Of a DNA stretch of 11,061 nucleotides, positions 6,394 to 11,061 are shown one piece after another. The DNA comes from DATILL01 sp035476575 (GTDB lineage Bacteria > Actinomycetota > Actinomycetes > Mycobacteriales > JACQDL01). The notes beneath the pieces are model-generated. The model was not told where the DNA came from and ran no database searches. It saw nothing but the letters and a program-made list of their open reading frames with translations. How positions within the stretch are numbered: the stretch's first letter is position 1; the number at the start of each line of letters is the position of its first letter. The DNA is taken from assembly GCA_035476575.1 (NCBI GenBank), contig DATILL010000066.1, positions 1 through 11,061 on the forward strand. The letters run 5' to 3'. The position numbers and the translations under genes were made by a program.

Positions 6394-8049
6394 GTGGCCG
6401 CCGACGCGGATGTGATCGTGGTGGGGGCGGGGCTGGCTGGGCTGGTTGCCACCGCCGAGCTCGCCGAGGCCGGCCGGCGGGTCGTCCTGGTCGACCAGGA
6501 GCCGGCGCAGTCGCTCGGCGGGCAGGCGTACTGGTCGCTCGGCGGGTTGTTCCTGGTGGGCTCGCCGGAGCAGCGGCGGCTGCGGGTCCGTGACTCAGCC
6601 GAGCTGGCCTGGCAGGACTGGCTCGGCACGGCCGGCTTCGACCGCCCGGAGGACCACTGGCCGCGGCAGTGGGCGCGGGCGTACGTCGACTTCGCCGCTG
6701 GGGAGAAGCGGTCGTGGCTGCGTGGGCTCGGCGTCCGGTTCTTCCCCGTCGTGGGCTGGGCCGAGCGGGGCGGCGACCTGGCGGCCGGGCATGGCAACTC
6801 GGTGCCCCGCTTCCACATCACCTGGGGGACCGGGCCGGGGCTGGTCGAGCCGTTCGTACGCCGGGTCCGCGCGGCCGCCGAGCAGGGTCGGGTCAGGTTC
6901 GCGTTCCGGCACCGGGTGGACGAGTTGGCCCGGACCGGCGGCGTGGTGGACGGCGTCCGCGGCCAGGTCCTGGAGCCAAGCGACGTTCCCCGGGGCCAGG
7001 CCAGCTCCCGGGTCGCCGTGGGGGACGTCGAGCTGCGCGCGCAGGCGGTCGTGGTGGCTTCCGGCGGCATCGGCGGTGACCACGACCTGGTACGGCGGCA
7101 CTGGCCGGCCCGGCTCGGCCGCCCGCCGGCCCGGCTGCTGACCGGTGTGCCGGCGTATGTGGACGGCCGGATGCTGGCGATCACCGAGGCGGCCGGCGGG
7201 CATGTGGTCAACCGGGACCGGATGTGGCACTACCCCGAGGGCATCGCCAACTGGGACCCGGTCTGGCCCGGGCACGGCATCCGCATCCTGCCCGGGCCGT
7301 CGTCGCTCTGGCTGGATGCCCGGGGGCGGCGGCTGCCGGTGCCGCTGTTCCCCGGCTTCGACACCCTCGGCACGCTGGCGCACATCGCGGGGACCGGGCA
7401 GGAGCACACCTGGTTCGTGCTCACCCGGAAGATCCTCGAGAAGGAGGTGGCGCTGTCGGGGTCGGAGCAGAACCCGGACCTGACCGGTCGCAGCGTCCGC
7501 GGCGTGCTCGGGCGGGTGCGGGGTGGCGTGCCCGGCGCGGTGCGGGCCTTTCTCGACCACGGCGCCGACTTTGTCACCGCCGGTACGCTGGCCGGCCTGG
7601 TCGACGGGATGAACCGGTTGGTGGGCGAGCCGCTGGTGGAGCTGGCCACGGTCGAGCGCGAGGTGCTGGCCAGGGACCGCGAGCTGGCCAACCCGTTCAG
7701 CAAGGACCTGCAGGTAACCGCCGTGCGCGGCGCCCGGGCGTACCTGGGTGACCGGCTGCTCCGGGTGGCCGCCCCGCACCGGCTGCTCGACCCGTCCGCT
7801 GGCCCGCTGGTCGCCGTACGGCTGTCCATCCTCACCCGCAAGTCGCTCGGCGGGCTGGAGACCGACCTGTCCGGGCGGGTGCTGCGGCCGGGGGGCGAGC
7901 CGGTGCCGGGGCTGTACGCGGCCGGCGAGGTGGCCGGCTTCGGTGGCGGCGGGATGCACGGGTACCGCGCGCTGGAGGGGACCTTCCTCGGTGGTTGCCT
8001 CTTCTCCGGCCGGGTCGCCGGCCGCTCCGCCGCCGCCGCGACCGCGTAG
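6394..8049 (+). CDS. FAD-binding dehydrogenase (KstD/fumarate reductase flavoprotein-like)
   Basis: The flavoenzyme should catalyse a dehydrogenation or reduction across a C-C bond. The N-terminus carries a Rossmann dinucleotide motif, G11-A-G13-L-A-G16, with the ribose-binding acidic residue D34 after VVLV. Around residues 221-234 is VVVASGGIGGD, the typical second flavin-contact segment. The C-terminal GLYAAGEVAGF (506-516) and following GGGGMHGYRALEG are the hallmark FAD-closing motif of the fumarate reductase/3-ketosteroid dehydrogenase group. The length of 551 matches the 'putative FAD-binding dehydrogenase' branch. No heme or twin-arginine signal is present, so it is probably cytoplasmic. 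GTG at 6394 begins at the Rossmann strand; no strong ribosome site precedes it, which fits coupling to the upstream gene 12 bases away. The substrate is unknown; no steroid-degradation genes are nearby. Confidence 0.9.
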   Translation: MAADADVIVVGAGLAGLVATAELAEAGRRVVLVDQEPAQSLGGQAYWSLGGLFLVGSPEQRRLRVRDSAELAWQDWLGTAGFDRPEDHWPRQWARAYVDFAAGEKRSWLRGLGVRFFPVVGWAERGGDLAAGHGNSVPRFHITWGTGPGLVEPFVRRVRAAAEQGRVRFAFRHRVDELARTGGVVDGVRGQVLEPSDVPRGQASSRVAVGDVELRAQAVVVASGGIGGDHDLVRRHWPARLGRPPARLLTGVPAYVDGRMLAITEAAGGHVVNRDRMWHYPEGIANWDPVWPGHGIRILPGPSSLWLDARGRRLPVPLFPGFDTLGTLAHIAGTGQEHTWFVLTRKILEKEVALSGSEQNPDLTGRSVRGVLGRVRGGVPGAVRAFLDHGADFVTAGTLAGLVDGMNRLVGEPLVELATVEREVLARDRELANPFSKDLQVTAVRGARAYLGDRLLRVAAPHRLLDPSAGPLVAVRLSILTRKSLGGLETDLSGRVLRPGGEPVPGLYAAGEVAGFGGGGMHGYRALEGTFLGGCLFSGRVAGRSAAAATA

Positions 8050-8142
8050 GTCACCTCAACGCCGTGTGGTGACCTCTTGGGGTGTGGCGGCAACGACAGG
8101 TCACCTCAACGCCGTGTGGTGACCACACGCGTTGCCGGGTGG
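8048..8142 (+). repeat. Dispersed GGTNACC array, copy 3 (complete)
   Basis: Four heptamers start at 8049 (GGTCACC), 8068 (GGTGACC), 8099 (GGTCACC) and 8118 (GGTGACC), spaced 19, 31 and 19 bases, identical to copy 2. The spacer within each pair is TCAACGCCGTGT, against ACAACGCCGAGA in copy 2. The array is followed by ACACGCGTTGCCGGG. The first G is also the last base of the FAD dehydrogenase TAG stop (8047-8049). Here each pair is a true inverted repeat, so it can fold with 7-8 base-pair arms and a 12-base loop. Confidence 0.85.
8107..8134 (+). terminator. Long hairpin at the right end of repeat copy 3
   Basis: CAACGC (8107-8112) pairs with GCGTTG (8129-8134), and GTGTGGT (8114-8120) pairs with ACCACAC (8122-8128). 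C8113 is bulged and there is a single central base. Such a tight centre means an RNA stem would open a few pairs, but as DNA it is a near-perfect 13-pair palindrome. Its place 58 bases after the FAD dehydrogenase stop suits a terminator without a U-tract. It could equally be a protein-binding palindrome. Confidence 0.35.
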
Positions 8143-8209
8143 TCGAGCCAGTACCGGGTGGGCCGAGGCGGAAGAAGCTCACTGCCGAGGCCAGCATCGA
8201 CACGCCACT

Positions 8210-8330
8210 TCGGCGTGGCGACTCGTCGCCCGCGGTGTCTCTGTGCGTGACGCCGCCGTACCGCTCGGGATCAGCCCGCGCAGCGCGTCTCGCGGCTCAC
8301 CGGAGCGGCACGGGCGAGCTGACCCTGGCC
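8210..8330 (+). pseudogene. Possible helix-turn-helix remnant
   Basis: In one plus-strand frame, 8216-8293 reads AWRLVARGVSVRDAAVPLGI followed by SPRSASR. This fits the helix-turn-helix pattern seen in DNA-binding regulators, recombinases and transposases (hydrophobic helix, G-V-S, D-A-A, L-G-I-S). There is no credible start: the only upstream start is a TTG at 8132 without a ribosome site. The frame ends at 8356 without a recognisable domain. It is probably a fragment of a lost gene, or a chance match. The rest of 8143-8670 shows no gene that can be supported. Confidence 0.25.
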
Positions 8331-8670
8331 GGCGGCCACTTGTCGGAGGTTTGTAGGTTTTTCGGCGCCCGATTTGTTCGACTTATCCCTGACAGGTCGC
8401 GGGGCGGAGGGCACCAGTTCGTGCCGTCGACCGCAGAGTTCCTGAGCGGTGCAGGTGCCGACCTAGCCTCTGTAGCTGCGCGCGGCAAATGTCCAGGCCG
8501 CCGTTCGCGATCGGTTCGGGCCACGCCGCCAGCGGCCAGCAGCCAGGTCGCGGTCGACAGGGTCGAGGCAGCGGTCCGCGAGTGCGCCCGGCGGGTCGCC
8601 GTCCGGACCCGGGCGAGCCGTTAGCCGCCGACCACCCATCCGGACATCGGAATCTGAGTCAGCAAGGCCT

Positions 8671-9659
8671 TTGCGCCCGGCCTCGTCCTGGCCGACGACC
8701 CAGCTCGCCCATCATCGGAGGCAGTACGCGCTGGACAAGTCGTCGTTCTTCGCCATCTTCGGTGAGCTGGGCGCGCTCGTGGTCGGGGAGGGCGAGACGG
8801 CGTACGTCGACATTCTACGCGTGGTCGCCGGGGCGAGCTGCCGCTGGGCACCCGGACATCCGGCTAAACCCGAAGCACGGCGTGGACCGGCCACTGCCCG
8901 TCTTTCACTGCGAGCCGCTGGGGAGCTGCCGACCCCGGACTTCAGCCGGCTGCCGTGGGACCACTACCTCAGCCCGGAGCCATTCTTCTACTACTCGCCG
9001 AGCCGAGCCGAGCTGCTGCTGAACAAGCGCACCTTCTGTAACTCTGGCGCCCGGTAAATCTAGCGCCCGGGTCGATCGTGGCGCGCAGGCCGGACCGCTT
9101 CGGCATCACCAACGTGCACCCACCGGAGTACGTCGACCTCGCCCGGCACCTGATCTAAGAGGAGCCGGTCAGCCTGGGTGTCCAGGCAAGGTGGAGATGG
9201 CGAGGTCGACCATTCTCAAGACGGCCAGGAATGTGTACGGACAGCCCTAGGTGGGCGGCATCGGCACGCCGCGCACGTACTACTACCACGACCGTCTACG
9301 GACGGCGTTCCAGCATGTCCTGGATCACGACCGGCAGGTTAGCGACGAGGATGCGGACGGCTTTTCGAGGTGAACGGCGAGCTTGTCAATGCCCGGGCGA
9401 GAAGGCGCTGCAGGCCCACGTCGCGGCGTACGGCGTGGGCCTGCGCACGCTGCCGGCCAAGCGGCGGCTGTTCCGCCGGCGGACGGCTAGTTCTTGCTGA
9501 TGCCGCCGAACCTGGTGCCTTTTCTGGCATTGTTCGACCAGCCTCGGATCCTGGCCGGCGCCCGCGCCCAGGCCTGGCTGATGGACGGCGCACCGGCGCT
9601 GGGAGGCGCTGGCCTCGCAGCGCTTCATCCGCCGTTGCGCGGCATCGGTAGATCATTAA
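8671..9659 (+). pseudogene. Degenerate B12-binding-domain radical SAM enzyme gene
   Basis: Pieces of one protein appear in order but in changing frames. First is YALDKSSFFAIFGELGALVV, then GEGETAYVDIL (end of a B12-binding domain). HPDIRLNPKHGVDRPLPVFH follows in a second frame, then LPTPDFSRLPWDHYLSPEPF and FYYSPSR back in the first frame. Where radical SAM proteins have C-x3-C-x2-C, this reads ELLLNKRTFC, so only the last cysteine remains. Most of the catalytic barrel is then missing. Next come RPDRFGITNVHPPEYVDLAR (about 9077-9150), GQP-stop-VGGIGTPRTYYYH (from 9239), FEVNGELVNARAR, ALQAHVAAYGVGLRTLPAKR, LLMPPNLVPFLALFDQPRIL, and finally RRWEALASQRFIRRC ending at TAA 9657-9659. At least four frame changes and two in-frame stops rule out function. 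The upstream limit is uncertain. The family match is from motif recognition and could be refined to a RiPP-type methyltransferase or another B12 radical SAM branch. Confidence 0.72.
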
Positions 9660-9829
9660 CGCTTATCGGAGTCCTGGCGCTCGGGCCGGGACAGGATGGC
9701 GACCAGCAGCGAGCCGATCCCCAGCAGCAGCCCGACCCGCAGTGACCGCTCGGCCACGCCGATCTCCGACCAGCCAGGCGCCATGGCGACCGCGGCGACC
9801 GCGTACAGCAAAATCGAGAATCGCTGCAT
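9656..9829 (-). CDS. Small two-helix membrane protein, 57 residues
   Basis: On the minus strand an ATG at 9829 opens a frame of 57 residues ending at TAA (9658-9656). It begins MQRFSILLYAVAAVAMAPGW, continues with a short SEIGVAERSLR link, then LRVGLLLGIGSLLVAILS, and ends in a charged RPERQDSDKR tail. This gives two hydrophobic helices of about 15-18 residues and a hydrophilic C-terminus, so an inner-membrane hairpin protein is likely. A GGGGG-rich ribosome site lies 10 bases upstream of the ATG. The stop overlaps that of the decayed radical SAM gene on the other strand. The family is not recognised. Unlike the DNA opposite, this frame is unbroken with good codon bias. Confidence 0.6.
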   Translation of the reverse strand: MQRFSILLYAVAAVAMAPGWSEIGVAERSLRVGLLLGIGSLLVAILSRPERQDSDKR

Positions 9830-9926
9830 GTCGGAGCAGCCCCCCTTCGCTCAGTCGATTGATCGATGCTAGCCCGCGTATCCTCGTTTGGTCCGGTGAA
9901 CCGGCCGACGTACCCGACATCTTTCG

Positions 9927-9966
9927 GGTGGTCGCTCGTGTGGATCGACCAGCGCGAGCGACCACC
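9927..9966 (-). terminator. Strong 12-base-pair inverted repeat, probable terminator
   Basis: GGTGGTCGCTCG (9927-9938) and CGAGCGACCACC (9955-9966) are perfect reverse complements with a 16-base loop. The structure lies 44 bases after the stop of the minus-strand secreted-protein gene and upstream of the small membrane protein gene. It has no T-tract, as is usual for actinobacterial terminators. Alternatively it is a bidirectional operator. Confidence 0.55.
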
Positions 9967-10009
9967 ACGCGGTTCTCCCCGGTCTTGCCGTGGCTCCGCC
10001 GCCTCGTGG

Positions 10010-10843
10010 TTACCGGGCCGTGCTCCAGACCGGGTTCGTCGATTTCTGCAGGTGGCTCGGGCCGCCGGTGTAGTCGATGGTGAAGTCTCCCCACCCGGCT
10101 GAGACGCTGACGGCGGCGCCAGCGCCCTGGTTGTGCTCGTACCAGAACTGCGCGCCGACCAATGGGTTGCGCCCGCCCGGGACCAGTTGGAACCGCACAT
10201 CCATGAAGCCGTGGTCCACGTTGAGCGCGAACCCGGTCGTGCCGTCACGATAGCCGCATATCGGTGCCAGCGAGCCGGCTCCGCCGTTTTGCAGGTACGA
10301 GACTCCTCGCGTCACCTGGCCGCGGTAGTTGAATGTGACGCAGTTATCGGTGGCCAAGATGCGGATGCGTGGACGGTCGCCGGTCACCTCGACCGTCGAA
10401 TAATCATCGGGACTGCTACCGTTTACGTAGTTGTCCCGGAAGTCCCAGAAGCCGTGACCGCGGAATGTCGTGGCCGCCCCGCTGATCGGTACCAGCGTCA
10501 CGCCCACGCTGAAGGCGTTCGTGGGCACCGACAGCGGGCTGACGGCGGCTGGGTGGCGGGCCTGCCATCGGGAGTCGATGACCTGCTGGGCGGTCCTGCC
10601 GTCCAGCGGCTGGTCCACGCCGTTGAGCCGCACCTGCAACGGCCGACCGGTGTAGCCGGTGACCAGACGCTCAAGTCCGGCGAGATCGAGCGGATGCGCC
10701 AGCTCGAACTGGTCGACCTCCCGCAGTTGTGCGGGCGTCAGACCTTGGGTGGTAGGGATCTGGGCCGAGACCCGCCCCGGGATTCCGATCAACGTGGCTG
10801 GTAATGCGCATGCGACGAGCACGATCCTTCCCGACCTGTACAT
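10010..10843 (-). CDS. Secreted protein of unknown function, 277 residues
   Basis: The N-terminus is a classical signal peptide: basic R3 and R6, hydrophobic core about 7-21, and a V25-S-A27 cleavage site before Q28, so a mature protein of about 250 residues should be exported. Residues 35-100 look helical (LTPAQLREVDQFELAHPLDL). Residues about 108-277 are strand-rich, with an NGGAGS loop, GFALNVDHGFMDVRFQL and a terminal GWGDFTIDYTGG. Only two mature cysteines remain, C168 and C196, which probably form one disulfide. No catalytic motif or lipobox was recognised. The ATG at 10843 follows GGAGG (10856-10852) by 8 bases. The stop is followed by a strong hairpin at 9966-9927. Confidence 0.8.
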   Translation of the reverse strand: MYRSGRIVLVACALPATLIGIPGRVSAQIPTTQGLTPAQLREVDQFELAHPLDLAGLERLVTGYTGRPLQVRLNGVDQPLDGRTAQQVIDSRWQARHPAAVSPLSVPTNAFSVGVTLVPISGAATTFRGHGFWDFRDNYVNGSSPDDYSTVEVTGDRPRIRILATDNCVTFNYRGQVTRGVSYLQNGGAGSLAPICGYRDGTTGFALNVDHGFMDVRFQLVPGGRNPLVGAQFWYEHNQGAGAAVSVSAGWGDFTIDYTGGPSHLQKSTNPVWSTAR

Positions 10844-10863
10844 GGAGCCCCCCTCCAGTACCT

Positions 10864-10885
10864 GCCCGCCCCCGACTAGGCGGGC
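10864..10885 (-). promoter_or_regulatory. GC hairpin in the leader of the secreted-protein gene
   Basis: GCCCGCC (10864-10870) and GGCGGGC (10879-10885) pair perfectly around an 8-base loop. The stem ends 7 bases upstream of the ribosome-binding site of the minus-strand gene at 10843, where it could affect mRNA stability or translation if it is transcribed. Confidence 0.35.
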
Positions 10886-10916
10886 CGCTGTGACCGAGGG
10901 TATGCCAGCGGAAGTA

Positions 10917-10967
10917 GTTCATTCGGGTGAACCTTGAGGCTTATGCAGAAGTCGGTTCGAGTGAACT
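10917..10967. promoter_or_regulatory. Paired operator-like repeats in the divergent intergenic region
   Basis: TTCGGGTGAACC (10922-10933) and TTCGAGTGAACT (10956-10967) are near-identical 12-base copies whose starts are 34 bases apart. Each is part of a dyad: GTTCA-N6-TGAAC at 10917-10932 and GTTC-N4-GAAC at 10955-10966. They lie between a leftward gene (10843) and signals for a rightward gene at 11059, so one regulator could control both. The regulator is not identified. Confidence 0.45.
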
Positions 10968-11012
10968 GACATGATCGGCGTGTCGTAATCGTTCAGGCAA
11001 CGGTCCCTATGG

Positions 11013-11018
11013 GATAAT
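11013..11018 (+). promoter_or_regulatory. Candidate -10 element for a rightward gene at the window edge
   Basis: GATAAT matches five of six bases of TATAAT. A matching -35 is not clear (CGTTCA at 10990-10995 is weak). The predicted transcript would begin near 11025 and include the ribosome site at 11049-11053. Confidence 0.35.
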
Positions 11019-11048
11019 TCGAAGGTTCGACCAAGAATCTTCACTCCC

Positions 11049-11061
11049 GGAGGGACCATTG
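11049..11061 (+). promoter_or_regulatory. Ribosome site and possible TTG start of a gene leaving the window
   Basis: GGAGG at 11049-11053 is followed after five bases by TTG at 11059-11061, the last bases of the window. The spacing suits translation starting at this TTG, but a start just beyond the edge cannot be excluded. No coding sequence is available to identify the product. Confidence 0.35.

Noticed and set aside
6595..7959. Minus-strand open frame of 454 codons opposite the FAD dehydrogenase
   Set aside because: Antisense to a strongly supported flavoenzyme; composition (Pro, Arg, Gln, His) is typical of a high-GC shadow frame.
4523..8142. Composite transposon bounded by repeat copies 2 and 3
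   Set aside because: No transposase, no target duplications and no terminal inverted structure were found; the copies are direct and also occur a third time at the window start.
8082..8624. 180-residue plus-strand frame starting inside repeat copy 3
   Set aside because: The start falls within the repeat array, composition changes along it, and no domain is visible; it more likely crosses decayed DNA.
9625..10248. 207-residue minus-strand frame across the terminator hairpin
   Set aside because: It overlaps both the secreted-protein gene and the small membrane protein in another frame and crosses a strong hairpin; it is a shadow frame.

Overview
The window is high-GC DNA from an actinomycete. 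Genes show strong G/C bias at third codon positions, GTG starts are used, and several genes look leaderless. A Micromonosporaceae-like host would fit, but nothing here fixes the genus. No rRNA, tRNA, CRISPR array or intact transposase was seen.

Left block (1-4426, plus strand): a secreted lipoprotein with an LppX/LprG-like N-terminal region (118-1773), an unrecognised 292-residue protein (1873-2751), and a UbiD/Fdc1-type decarboxylase with its prFMN and metal-binding residues intact (2924-4426). No UbiX flavin prenyltransferase is in the window, so the cofactor must be made elsewhere.

Middle block (4651-8049): an unrecognised 242-residue protein on the minus strand (5379-4651), preceded by what looks like a short frameshifted gene (5644-5389). 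Next comes a rightward two-gene unit: a small unrecognised protein read from a probable leaderless promoter (6007-6381), then, 12 bases later, a KstD/fumarate-reductase-like FAD dehydrogenase (6394-8049).

Right block (8050-11061): mostly decayed DNA. The clearest content is a B12-binding-domain radical SAM gene broken by frameshifts, in-frame stops and an internal deletion (about 8671-9659), with two of the three cluster-binding cysteines lost. Its stop overlaps the stop of a 57-residue two-helix membrane protein on the minus strand (9829-9656). Upstream on the minus strand is a strong hairpin and then a secreted 277-residue protein (10843-10010). The last 220 bases are a regulatory region with paired TTCGRGTGAACY repeats and signals for a rightward gene beginning at the window edge.

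The most unusual feature is an intergenic repeat at three places (1-33, 4523-4617, 8048-8142), all in the same orientation, each at the edge of a gene block. It is built from GGTNACC heptamers with fixed 19-base spacing within a pair and 50-base spacing between pairs. The two complete copies share this geometry exactly, although their intervening sequence has drifted.
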